From Bifidobacterium apri (GTDB taxonomy: Bacteria > Actinomycetota > Actinomycetes > Actinomycetales > Bifidobacteriaceae), in NCBI RefSeq assembly GCF_009299485.1, contig NZ_WBSO01000001.1:334667-398666 (forward strand): a stretch of DNA of 64,000 bases, given 5' to 3'. A program made the translations under genes and the position numbers. Numbering within the stretch: position 1 is the stretch's first letter; the number at the start of each line of letters is the position of its first letter. The notes below the pieces were generated by a model. The model made no database searches and was not told the DNA's origin. It was given only the letters and a program-made list of their open reading frames with translations. Below are positions 17,455-25,925 of this stretch, in pieces.

Positions 17455-17593
17455 CGATTACGGTTCAGAGCGCCCAGACCGTCATACGCAATCTGGAAGG
17501 TGAACCCGCGGAATCCAACAGCCACGGTACGGGTCACCGTATAAGTCTGAGCGCGGTACGATGTCAGCCCGGTACACCGGCAGACAAAGCAAA

Positions 17594-17634
17594 TGGCGGG
17601 TTTTCAGACATCCGATATGTCTGAAAACCCGCCA
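17594..17634. terminator. Perfect 18-bp hairpin
   Basis: TGGCGGGTTTTCAGACAT (17594-17611), five-base loop, ATGTCTGAAAACCCGCCA (17617-17634). It lies about 155 bases downstream of the SDR gene that ends the minus-strand operon at 17788, so it is probably the terminator of that operon. Confidence 0.65.
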
Positions 17635-17787
17635 CTGCGTATCGCTATGCGGTGATCTGAATCATTCGTCAGAATCTAGGCCGGGAAGCGGGGTCCTCTT
17701 CCCTCCCCCGACGTTGCACGGAGGCTCAGACAGCGAGCGCATCACACTGATATCAGCATTGGGGCATCGTTGAACGCTCGATCTGAC

Positions 17788-18513
17788 TCATACATTGAAT
17801 TGAGCCGATACTTCTTGACGGGGACGCACATCGATATTGGTGAAATGGACATCATCAGGAGCATTGGCAATCCACAGCACCGTATCAGCGACTGTTTGAG
17901 GATTGATATACTGCTCGGGATGGAAATCGACCCCCAGCTGTTCATCGATTCCTCGAAGCATCTTCGTATCAATCTGGCCTGGATATATGCTTGCCACACG
18001 AACCCGATACTGTGCCTCCTCTAGGCGCAAAGTATTGGCATATCCTCGAAGTGCATGTTTAGACGAAGCGTATATGGCATGACGAGCTACCGCACGTTCA
18101 CCTGCACCAGAATTGATGAATACGATGGTTCCTTGCGCTGCTCGCACAGCAGGCAACAGACCGGCGTTGAGTAGCGCAGGAGCCTCAACATTCGTCTTCA
18201 GCGTACTTTCCCATGTCTGAGCATCGCCCAGAGCCGCCGGCCCTACTGGGGCTATGGCAGCAGTATGGACGACAAGATCGATACGAGGCGTTTCCCTATG
18301 AACCAAATCATTCGCCCATTGCATTACACGGTCGCTGTCGAGCAAATCGAGCGCATAAGCGCTCACCCCCCGGATTGCATTGAGCTGCGCTACTTGCTCT
18401 TCACGCCTCACTGTTGCGATAACCCGCCATCCATCAGATACCAGCGATCGGACAGTCGCCCCTCCTACGCCTCCTGCCGCGCCAGTCACCACGGCAATTT
18501 TAGGCTCAGTCAT
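17788..18513 (-). CDS. Short-chain dehydrogenase/reductase (SDR)
   Basis: 241 residues from the ATG at 18513, with AAGGAGG seven bases upstream. Classical SDR: the nucleotide motif T-G-A-A-G-G-V-G is at 10-17, then a catalytic Ser in I-N-S-G-A-G and Y-A-S-S-K near 148-152. It reduces or oxidises a carbonyl/alcohol with NAD(P)(H). It is the last gene of the operon starting at 24513 and follows the fused ABC ATPase after 21 bp, so it likely processes a compound brought in by that transporter. Substrate unknown. Confidence 0.88.
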   Translation of the reverse strand: MTEPKIAVVTGAAGGVGGATVRSLVSDGWRVIATVRREEQVAQLNAIRGVSAYALDLLDSDRVMQWANDLVHRETPRIDLVVHTAAIAPVGPAALGDAQTWESTLKTNVEAPALLNAGLLPAVRAAQGTIVFINSGAGERAVARHAIYASSKHALRGYANTLRLEEAQYRVRVASIYPGQIDTKMLRGIDEQLGVDFHPEQYINPQTVADTVLWIANAPDDVHFTNIDVRPRQEVSAQFNV

Positions 18514-18534
18514 GTTGTTACCTCCTTGCATCTT

Positions 18535-20340
18535 TCATTCATCAATCGGGCCGCCAAGATAGGCTTCCTGGACCGCTGGATTATGCAATAGATCGGAAGC
18601 CGCTCCATGAAGCCGAATTCGACCATTTTGCAGCACATACCCGTAATCGGCGATAGACAGCGCCAATTCTGCCTGTTGTTCGACCATCAACACCGATACA
18701 CCGAGTTGATCGCGCAATTGCACAATTTGTTCGAGTACATCTTCCACCAATTTTGGAGACAGACCCATCGTTGGCTCGTCCATGCAGATAATATCGGGAT
18801 GGCTCATCAATGCGCGAGCGAAAGCCAGCATCTGCTGTTCTCCACCGCTCATCGTTCCAGCTTGCTGGTGTCTGCGCTCTTTGAGCCGCGGAAAACGGTC
18901 ATACATCTGGGCGACATCAGACATGACATCAGCACCACGACCACGTGTATAGGCGCCAGCGAGAAGGTTCTCTTCCACAGTCATCGCGGGGAAAATCCGC
19001 CTAGCCTCTGGCACCGCCGCGATACCGGACTTCACACGTTGGCGAGTAGACAGTGAAGTAATGTCGCGACCGTGATAGAGTATCTTCCCTTTCGCCGGTT
19101 TTTTCAGACCAAGAATGGTTTTCATAGTGGTCGATTTGCCAGACGCATTACCACCGAGCAACGAAACGATCGCACCCTTCGGCACCTCAATCGAAACACC
19201 TTGCAACGCGCGAATCTGGCCATAATACACATCGATCGCTTCGATAGAAAGCAACGAATCCTTGGGAGTATCCTGTTTGGAAGATGACTCATGCACTGTT
19301 GCAATGGCATCGGAAGCCCCGATAGCATTCTGCTTCGCCAACACATCCTTCTGCCCACCTGCTTGGTAGACACGGTGCGGTTCTCGTCGCTTGCCAAGAT
19401 ATGCCTCAACCACCTGGGGGTTGTTACGGACAGTATCTGGATCTCCGTAGGCAATGATTTTCCCACCGTCCATAGCTATCACATGGTCGGAAAGCGCGTT
19501 GACGAGTTCTATCTTATGCTCCACCAACAGAATGGTGTGTCCCTGAGCTTTGAGATGTTGTAACTGACGTAACACCTCGGCAGTTTCCGATTGGTTCATT
19601 CCTGCTGTGGGTTCATCAAGCAGCAGCAACTTCGGCTCACTGATGTGTGCACGAGCGATTTCAGTACGCCTACGGTTCGCATATGACAACGTATACGTAA
19701 AATCATTCCTACGATTGCCAAGACGTTCTTTGAATCGCCCTACCTCACGTTCGACACGCTCCGCAACATCTCTCTTCTCCTGTCTGCTTTTCGGCCCCGG
19801 TACGAGTGCAATAGCCGTTTCAGCCAAGAGTGGCAACCACCGCAACACCGGATAGCGCTGTAACTGCTTGAACGGCCGTTGCGCTTCTAGGCGTTTATGG
19901 AATCCGAGAGCGATATTCTCATCGACTGTTAATCCACCGAATACACGCCCATTCTGGAATGTTCGCGCTACACCTCGCTCCGAAATGTCGGGAACATTCA
20001 AGCCCGCTATGCTTGCACCGTCAAGATCGATCAAGCCTGAATCAGGTTTGATGAACCCAGAAATCAGATTGATTGTTGTCGATTTTCCTGAACCATTTGG
20101 GCCGATGATGGAAATCACCTCGCCCTGGTGCAAATCGAAAGATATGTCATTGACTGCTTTCAAGCCATTGAACGACTTGCTCAAGTTGCGTACTTGCAGA
20201 ACAGCAGGCGCATCAAGTATGGACTGACGATGCTGAGCGGCAAAAGTGACGATGTCACTGACACCGTGAAGATCTTCTTTATCCACCTCAATATCTTGTA
20301 GAATCTGATCACTTGATGCATCGGTATTGAAATCACTCAT
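18535..20340 (-). CDS. Fused LivG-LivF type ABC ATPase
   Basis: 601 residues containing two complete ABC cassettes of the branched-chain amino acid (HAAT) family. Cassette 1 (about 45-320, LivG-like) has Walker A G-P-N-G-S-G-K-S-T at 80-88, a signature written L-S-Y-A-N-R-R-R-T-E instead of the usual L-S-Y-G-Q-Q, and Walker B L-L-L-L-D-E-P-T-A-G. Cassette 2 (about 365-600, LivF-like) has G-G-N-A-S-G-K-S-T, M-S-G-G-E-Q-Q-M and I-I-C-M-D-E-P-T-M-G. LivG and LivF are usually separate genes. Here a linker of about 45 residues joins them. The preceding gene is a matching LivH-LivM fusion six bases away, so the transporter core is two polypeptides. Confidence 0.93.
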   Translation of the reverse strand: MSDFNTDASSDQILQDIEVDKEDLHGVSDIVTFAAQHRQSILDAPAVLQVRNLSKSFNGLKAVNDISFDLHQGEVISIIGPNGSGKSTTINLISGFIKPDSGLIDLDGASIAGLNVPDISERGVARTFQNGRVFGGLTVDENIALGFHKRLEAQRPFKQLQRYPVLRWLPLLAETAIALVPGPKSRQEKRDVAERVEREVGRFKERLGNRRNDFTYTLSYANRRRTEIARAHISEPKLLLLDEPTAGMNQSETAEVLRQLQHLKAQGHTILLVEHKIELVNALSDHVIAMDGGKIIAYGDPDTVRNNPQVVEAYLGKRREPHRVYQAGGQKDVLAKQNAIGASDAIATVHESSSKQDTPKDSLLSIEAIDVYYGQIRALQGVSIEVPKGAIVSLLGGNASGKSTTMKTILGLKKPAKGKILYHGRDITSLSTRQRVKSGIAAVPEARRIFPAMTVEENLLAGAYTRGRGADVMSDVAQMYDRFPRLKERRHQQAGTMSGGEQQMLAFARALMSHPDIICMDEPTMGLSPKLVEDVLEQIVQLRDQLGVSVLMVEQQAELALSIADYGYVLQNGRIRLHGAASDLLHNPAVQEAYLGGPIDE

Positions 20341-20346
20341 GATTCA

Positions 20347-22161
20347 TCACACTTTCTTTGCAAAGAGCCCCTGCGGTCTGAACAGAATAATGAGGATGAG
20401 CAACACACCATACAGGAGGACGCGCACCTCTGTCGCGAATCTGAGCAGTTCCGGCCCGCCAATAAGGATGATTGCCCCCAGCACTGCACCTAATGGGGAG
20501 TTCATACCGCCCATTACGATGATGGTCAATACGAGCAGCGACATATTCACGTTGAAAATAGTGGGATCAATATATGTGTATTGATGCGCCAGCAACGATC
20601 CGGCAAGACCTGCAAAGAACGCCGCCAACGCGTAGGCAAGCGCCTTATACGCACTCGTCCGTATGCTCAAGGCTTCTGCGGCATCTTGATCTGAGCCAAC
20701 AGCTTCAAATACGTGCCCCAGATGCGACGCGCGAACCCTGCTGACAATGATAAGCGCAATTATCAGCACCACGACATCAAGCAGATATTGCATCTGCTGT
20801 GTGTACAGCGATTGGCCAAACACCGATGGGAATGCAATGCCTTGAATGCCCAAAGATCCTTTCGTCAGCGGCTCTGCCAATCGGATTATCGCCACCATGA
20901 CATAGCCGACACCTATTGTTGCAATTGCTACATAATGCCCTGCAAGTTTCCATACCGGGAACGTCAAGATACTGGCTGCAAGCGCTGCAATCAAACCAGC
21001 AGCAAGCAAGGCGACCAAAAATGGCCATTTGAGTTGCATGGTGAGGATTGCAGAAGCGTATGCGCCTACTGCGAATGGTCCTGCCATGCCAAGGATTGTC
21101 TGTCCCGCCGATCCTGAAATCAAGGTTAATCCGACCGCAGCGATTGCATAAATAGCAATCTGCGTGCCGACTCCGGACAGATAGTCATTGAAGAAGAAGG
21201 GTGTTGCGAGCAATGCTACGGCACCGAGAACATTGCCCCACCATGGCAAGACGATCGGTCTGCCTCCTCCTAGGAATGTCCCGGTTAGCGGTTCTGTCTT
21301 CACATCAATGTTTTTGCCGAGCAAACCTTGCGGCCGCAAAATCAAAATGACAAGAAGAGCACCAAACGTGATGAGATCATGTGCTCCATCGCCAAACCAA
21401 GAAATGCCAAGAGCTTCAACGACTCCTAGTGCAATGCCTCCGATGACTGCTCCTGGAATGGAGCCAAGCCCTCCAATGGTCGCCGCGACAAAAGCGGTCA
21501 TACCGATTGTGCCGCCGTTTGTTGGATTGATGTTCCCATTGAATAGTCCTACAAAGATACCGGAAATGCCGGCGAGCACTGCACCGATGACAAAAGAAAT
21601 ATTCCGAATCGACTTGACTGGGATGCCCATCTGCCGGGCAGCTTCCGGATCCTGAGATGTCGCCCGAATCGCCTGCCCGATACGCCCGTATTTCAGAAAT
21701 GCCCATAGCGCAAGCATGGAGATAACGGCAATAATCACCATGACGATATCAGAAGTGCCGAAACGCACTCCGAACAGTTGATAGTTGTATGTGGCAAGCA
21801 ATTTCGGGAATGGACGCGTCTGTGGCCCGAAGATAATCTGCAATCCATTATCGAGAATCTGACCGACACCAATCGTCGCCAAGAGCGCTGCAATCGGTTT
21901 TCGACCTTCAAGCGGCGAGATCACCGCGACATTGAGTACCAGACCTAGAATCGCAGAGACAACAATGACCGCGATCAAGGTCGGGACGATTCCCCATCCA
22001 AGTGATGAACCAAGCCACCAGGCAATCATCATGCCAACGGCGACCAGTGATCCCTGCGCAAAATTTGCCACATTCGTGACGCCGAATACCAATGACATGC
22101 CGACAGCAACCAACGCATAGGCACTGCCGTGAATCAATCCCGAAAATAACGTATCTATCAT
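20347..22161 (-). CDS. Fused LivH-LivM type ABC permease
   Basis: 604 residues with some 16 or more hydrophobic segments. Residues 1-290 match LivH (early G-L-I-H-G-S-A-Y-A-L-V-A-V-G-M, later G-L-G-S-I-P-G-A-V-I-G-G) and 310-600 match LivM (A-I-Y-A-I-A-A-V-G-L-T-L-I-S-G-S-A-G-Q near 340, then G-G-M-N-S-P-L-G-A near the end). The normal heterodimer is therefore encoded as one chain. Neighbours are the binding protein gene upstream with an intervening hairpin and the fused ATPase downstream. It imports a LivK-bound ligand, predicted to be a hydrophobic amino acid or a related carboxylate. Confidence 0.93.
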   Translation of the reverse strand: MIDTLFSGLIHGSAYALVAVGMSLVFGVTNVANFAQGSLVAVGMMIAWWLGSSLGWGIVPTLIAVIVVSAILGLVLNVAVISPLEGRKPIAALLATIGVGQILDNGLQIIFGPQTRPFPKLLATYNYQLFGVRFGTSDIVMVIIAVISMLALWAFLKYGRIGQAIRATSQDPEAARQMGIPVKSIRNISFVIGAVLAGISGIFVGLFNGNINPTNGGTIGMTAFVAATIGGLGSIPGAVIGGIALGVVEALGISWFGDGAHDLITFGALLVILILRPQGLLGKNIDVKTEPLTGTFLGGGRPIVLPWWGNVLGAVALLATPFFFNDYLSGVGTQIAIYAIAAVGLTLISGSAGQTILGMAGPFAVGAYASAILTMQLKWPFLVALLAAGLIAALAASILTFPVWKLAGHYVAIATIGVGYVMVAIIRLAEPLTKGSLGIQGIAFPSVFGQSLYTQQMQYLLDVVVLIIALIIVSRVRASHLGHVFEAVGSDQDAAEALSIRTSAYKALAYALAAFFAGLAGSLLAHQYTYIDPTIFNVNMSLLVLTIIVMGGMNSPLGAVLGAIILIGGPELLRFATEVRVLLYGVLLILIILFRPQGLFAKKV

Positions 22162-22194
22162 TCCGGCTTCTCCCAGATTCGTATCAAATCGCGT

Positions 22195-22225
22195 ATGGTC
22201 CCGGCATATTGGATGCCGGGACCAT
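22195..22225 (-). terminator. Intercistronic hairpin after the LivK-type gene
   Basis: ATGGTCCCGGCAT (22195-22207), loop ATTGG, ATGCCGGGACCAT (22213-22225): a perfect 13-bp stem between the binding protein stop (22233) and the permease start (22161). Such a hairpin would stabilise the upstream message or partly terminate, giving excess binding protein over permease. Confidence 0.7.
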
Positions 22226-22232
22226 CAGCTAC

Positions 22233-23411
22233 TCAGTCCCCGTTGTATTGGACGAACTTGCCATTCTTCACAATCAGAAGGATCGGCTTGATGTTGTCTG
22301 CGCGACGGGTCTTCTGATCGAATTTGAATGTACCGCCATCACCTTGATACAGCGGGAAATCCGTAATCGTCTGAAGCCCTTTTTGGATGCCCTCACGGGT
22401 TGCACCCTCTTTATTCGCCGCATAGGCCAAGTCGATAATCGCCTGATAAGCAGTGACTTCAAAATTGCCAGGAGTCGTACCATATTTAGCTTTGAATGCC
22501 TTGACGAACTGCTGCGCCTTCTTGTCTTTCGTGCCTTCAGCAGAGAAACTGCCCGTAATGATGGTGCCTTCGGCATTCTTACCTGCCAAGCTTAGGAACT
22601 CTTCTGTCTCCTGACCACCAAAGAATTCACCTGTATATCCAAGCTTATCCCGCAATGTGTTGAGTACCAGTGCGCCATCTGGCCCATAGCCAATATCGAC
22701 AATCGCCTCAGGCTTCGCGTCACGCGCTGGAATCAAAATAGGCGACAAATCAGTGGAATCCGCAAGATATGAAGATTCGTAAACGATATCTACCCCCTGC
22801 TTCTCAGCTTCCTCCTTGAAATACTGATATGCCTGCTTACCCCAGTCGTTTTCGAGGTAAACGACTGAAATTTTCTTAGCATGCTTTGCCACAATATCGG
22901 CATTCGCCTTCTGATAGACATCCTGACCGATTTGAGGAGTCCAAACATGATCTCCCGTGTCTGTGAATGTTGAAGCGGAATTATTGAAACCGTAATGCAC
23001 CAGTCCCGCCTGTTGGAATGTCGGGGAAGCCGCGGACGACGCCGGCGAGGCATAATCACCCACAACGGCGATGATTGACTGATCAGAAGCGATCTTCGGA
23101 GCGACAGCTGCATCCTGCTTGGCATCAGACTGAGTATCGTAATACTTTAAGCCCAATTTCTTGCCTTGGACTCCACCATCCTTGTTCACTTGGGCAACCG
23201 CCAAGTCGAATCCCTGCTTGAACAACTTGCCGTACTCGGCATACTGACCGGTTTTCGGATAAATCACGCCGATATTGACTGTGCCAGACTGTTGTGCAGC
23301 AGACGAATTGCCAGCATTATCGCCGTTCAATCCGCATGCAGTCAAGCTGGACAGCACACCCGCTGCAGTCAGCACGACCAATGCCCTCTTCGTTATCGAT
23401 GCCAATGTCAT
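22233..23411 (-). CDS. LivK-type ABC substrate-binding lipoprotein
   Basis: 392 residues from the ATG at 23411 (GAGAGGAA seven bases upstream). A lipoprotein signal peptide ends in L-T-A-C. The mature part is a periplasmic-binding type I fold of the HAAT family: V-N-I-G-V-I-Y-P-K-T-G-Q at the N-terminus and G-D-Y-A-S-P-A-S-S-A-A-S-P in the ligand-contact region. It delivers substrate to the fused permease. Ligand specificity cannot be read from the sequence. The co-operonic UroD/MtaA-like protein and SDR argue that it is not simply leucine/isoleucine/valine. Confidence 0.92.
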   Translation of the reverse strand: MTLASITKRALVVLTAAGVLSSLTACGLNGDNAGNSSAAQQSGTVNIGVIYPKTGQYAEYGKLFKQGFDLAVAQVNKDGGVQGKKLGLKYYDTQSDAKQDAAVAPKIASDQSIIAVVGDYASPASSAASPTFQQAGLVHYGFNNSASTFTDTGDHVWTPQIGQDVYQKANADIVAKHAKKISVVYLENDWGKQAYQYFKEEAEKQGVDIVYESSYLADSTDLSPILIPARDAKPEAIVDIGYGPDGALVLNTLRDKLGYTGEFFGGQETEEFLSLAGKNAEGTIITGSFSAEGTKDKKAQQFVKAFKAKYGTTPGNFEVTAYQAIIDLAYAANKEGATREGIQKGLQTITDFPLYQGDGGTFKFDQKTRRADNIKPILLIVKNGKFVQYNGD

Positions 23412-23466
23412 AGAAATTCCTCTCATCCTTGCCTGTATTGTTATTTCAATCGATGCGATGTGTCTC

Positions 23467-24513
23467 TCAGACGCGTGCTGCTGCTAGAGCCTCTAATGCC
23501 TGATCGCTTGCAGGAGTCGGAGCAGTGCAGCTCGGAGCCAATAAGAATGGCTTGCCTTCTCTAAGTTCAATCACCTTTTCAATATCCGCTTTGATGACCG
23601 AGACATCGCCGCCCACAGCAAAATCGGCGTAGCTGGGGCCTCCTACCGGCACTACGTGCAATGGAACGTCAACCTGCGGATTTCCATCCAGGTACTGATC
23701 CCACTGCACAATCTGAACCCCGTATTCATCAAACCAATCAGGATTCGAATATGCACGGCATGTGTGCAGCAGGATTTCCGCATCTGGATTTGCTTTATGG
23801 ATTGCATCCAAGACAATCCGATCATATGGTTCACCGAATTGCGCATATTGTTCTTTGGTGAAATACCCTTCGCTGACTGTCCCGGTCACTGCGAAGAAGA
23901 TGCCGTCAAGACCTGCCCCGCCTTGTTCTGCCGGCGTGACCAGTGCTGCCGCATATGCCGCGAACGTTTTTGCGATATTGTCCAACGCTTGTTTCGCAGC
24001 CTCGGCATGGTCAAAGATTAGCTCTTCACGTGTGAGCGATGGCGTTGCGTACTGATCACCGGGGTACAAAGGCAAATCGGCAAGTTGAAGCAAAATGCTC
24101 AGTGGGTTGAAGATGGACTGCAATACTGCGCGATCCGGAAAAGCCTTGCGGATTTTTGCCGCTGACTCGTACTGCTGAATCAGAATATCATTACTGCGAG
24201 GATCGAGTTCAATCACCCGTTCCAGATCATCAGGAGTCTTAATGACATCCTCCAGTTTACGAGGTATCACATACCCGTCATATTCTTCATGATCGTACCG
24301 GGATCCCCAAGCTTCCGCATAATAGATAGCACGAGGATTGATCTTGACCCAATCCCAATCCCAACGCTGCACAAAACGAATGTATGCGTCAGCGAACGTG
24401 TCCGCACCGTATTCGGAACCGACCAGATGCTGCCATGCGGCAACAAGATATGGGACATCCGTAGTACGGTGACGAGCGATATCATGAAATGCCTGGCGAC
24501 GATTGCTTACCAT
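23467..24513 (-). CDS. UroD/MtaA/CmuA-family Zn-dependent methyltransferase-like protein
   Basis: 348 residues from the ATG at 24513 (GGAGGG upstream). The fold family is uroporphyrinogen decarboxylase, but the pattern H250-x-C252 (L-L-H-T-C-R) plus C329 (A-P-S-C-T) is the zinc site of the methylcobamide/thiol methyltransferase branch (MtaA, MtbA, CmuA), not of true HemE. These enzymes activate a thiol on zinc and move a methyl group to it. It leads the five-gene operon with its own ABC importer and SDR. I infer methyl or alkyl transfer from an imported compound to a thiol. No corrinoid protein is encoded nearby, so the donor may be free or a partner may lie elsewhere. Confidence 0.8.
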   Translation of the reverse strand: MVSNRRQAFHDIARHRTTDVPYLVAAWQHLVGSEYGADTFADAYIRFVQRWDWDWVKINPRAIYYAEAWGSRYDHEEYDGYVIPRKLEDVIKTPDDLERVIELDPRSNDILIQQYESAAKIRKAFPDRAVLQSIFNPLSILLQLADLPLYPGDQYATPSLTREELIFDHAEAAKQALDNIAKTFAAYAAALVTPAEQGGAGLDGIFFAVTGTVSEGYFTKEQYAQFGEPYDRIVLDAIHKANPDAEILLHTCRAYSNPDWFDEYGVQIVQWDQYLDGNPQVDVPLHVVPVGGPSYADFAVGGDVSVIKADIEKVIELREGKPFLLAPSCTAPTPASDQALEALAAARV

Positions 24514-24681
24514 GTTGAACCCTCCATTTTTCCCAGACCGATGAACTACACAGATGTGTATGATCTGCATTAAACAACAATCATCGAGGTGACGCACAAT
24601 CCGCCTTATAGGCTTTGCTTATGGAAGCCATATCATTCCAACGGCTGCAACAATCTTGAGGGCGTTATCAATGCAATATAT

Positions 24682-24724
24682 GGGAAGGCCCGTGGAAACC
24701 ATTCCGGTTTCCACGGGCCTTCCC
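24682..24724. terminator. 19-bp perfect hairpin between two minus-strand units
   Basis: GGGAAGGCCCGTGGAAACC (24682-24700), loop ATTCC, GGTTTCCACGGGCCTTCCC (24706-24724), 14 bases after the stop of the SPFH gene. Strong stem, no U-tract. Confidence 0.75.
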
Positions 24725-24737
24725 GATTCCGCGACGA

Positions 24738-25625
24738 TTACTTCACGTCGTCAGCAGTTGCAAGCGCCTGGGTTATCTGGCTGTAGAGATCTGAATAACC
24801 GCCCGGCGTAGATGCCGGAAGAACTACGGTCTTGGTGTTCTGAGACTCAGACAGCGAGCGCATCACGTCGAGATACTGGTTGAACAGGACCACATTGTTG
24901 ACGTCCGTGATATCCATGCCGACGGCTTGCAGGCTCTTGATCTGGTCGACAATGCCGTTGGCGATTTCTCGACGGTAATTCGCCTGACCTTCGCCCTGCA
25001 GACGCGTCTTTTCCGCTTCGGCGGCCGCCTGGGTTTCAATCTGGATGCGTTGAGCCTCGGCACGCTGGCGGGTGGCTTCCTTCTCACGCTGGGCGGCGTT
25101 GATGGAGTCCATCGCGTTTTTGACTTGCGGGCTCGGGTCAATCGCGGTGATCAGGGTCTTCACCACAGTGAAGCCGAACCGGCTCATCTCCGTGCCGACC
25201 GTCTTCTGCACGTCGGCGGCGACATCGTCCTTGCGGGCGAACGCGTCGTCAAGGGTGAGCGCCGGAATCGCGGAGCGCAGCGCGTCCTCCATATAGCTGC
25301 GCAGCTGGCCGGCAGGATCCTGCAACTCGTAGTAAGCGGTGGCGACCGCTTCAGGCGCGACACGGAACTGCGTGGAGGCGACCACGGTGACAAACACGTT
25401 GTCCAGTGTCTTGGTCTCCAACTTCACATTCAACTGGCTGACACGCATATTGGTTTTCTGGGCGATGCGGTCGACGAACGGGATTTTCGCCCTAAGCCCC
25501 GCATACTGCACCTTGTGGAACTTGCCGAACCGTTCAATGATGTAAGCCTGCTGCTGCGGGACCACGTACAGTGCGGAACACAGCAGAAGCAACACGATGA
25601 CAATCAAGGCGATAACAAACGGCAT
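24738..25625 (-). CDS. SPFH/Band-7 (stomatin-like, QmcA type) membrane protein
   Basis: 295 residues from the ATG at 25625, chosen for AAAGGAA six bases upstream. One N-terminal membrane helix (about 2-24) is followed by the Band-7 domain beginning V-V-P-Q-Q-Q-A-Y-I-I-E-R-F-G-K, and a helical coiled-coil region rich in E-A-x-R/Q (R-Q-R-A-E-A-Q-R-I, A-A-A-E-A-E-K-T-R-L). These proteins oligomerise into membrane microdomain rings and modulate proteases or other membrane proteins. No NfeD partner is adjacent. It has the GC content of the core genome and separates two AT-richer islands. Confidence 0.92.
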   Translation of the reverse strand: MPFVIALIVIVLLLLCSALYVVPQQQAYIIERFGKFHKVQYAGLRAKIPFVDRIAQKTNMRVSQLNVKLETKTLDNVFVTVVASTQFRVAPEAVATAYYELQDPAGQLRSYMEDALRSAIPALTLDDAFARKDDVAADVQKTVGTEMSRFGFTVVKTLITAIDPSPQVKNAMDSINAAQREKEATRQRAEAQRIQIETQAAAEAEKTRLQGEGQANYRREIANGIVDQIKSLQAVGMDITDVNNVVLFNQYLDVMRSLSESQNTKTVVLPASTPGGYSDLYSQITQALATADDVK

Positions 25626-25925
25626 GGGGATTCCTTTCATCCGAGTCCGCGCAATCCTTGCGCGAACAGCCTGCTTCATCATATCAGAAACTAGGCAGAA
25701 TGCCGGGATCCCGCCATTTTCAGGACATGCTTCCCAAAAGCTGAGAGCCGGTTATCGATTTTTACGAACGCAACGCCACCACACGCAAGCGCGCGGATTG
25801 TTAGGGTCAAAGACAATCAACACATCCATACTGCAGCCATACAGCCATGCCGAACGCGGTGCGCCTGCCACGACATCAGACAATCCGCCTCGGCACGCCG
25901 CATGTCCCATCCAAGGAGGTTCCGT

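Noticed and set aside
23467..24513. Calling this gene hemE (uroporphyrinogen decarboxylase)
   Set aside because: The H-x-C and C zinc residues and the transporter operon context fit methyltransferase relatives better than haem synthesis.
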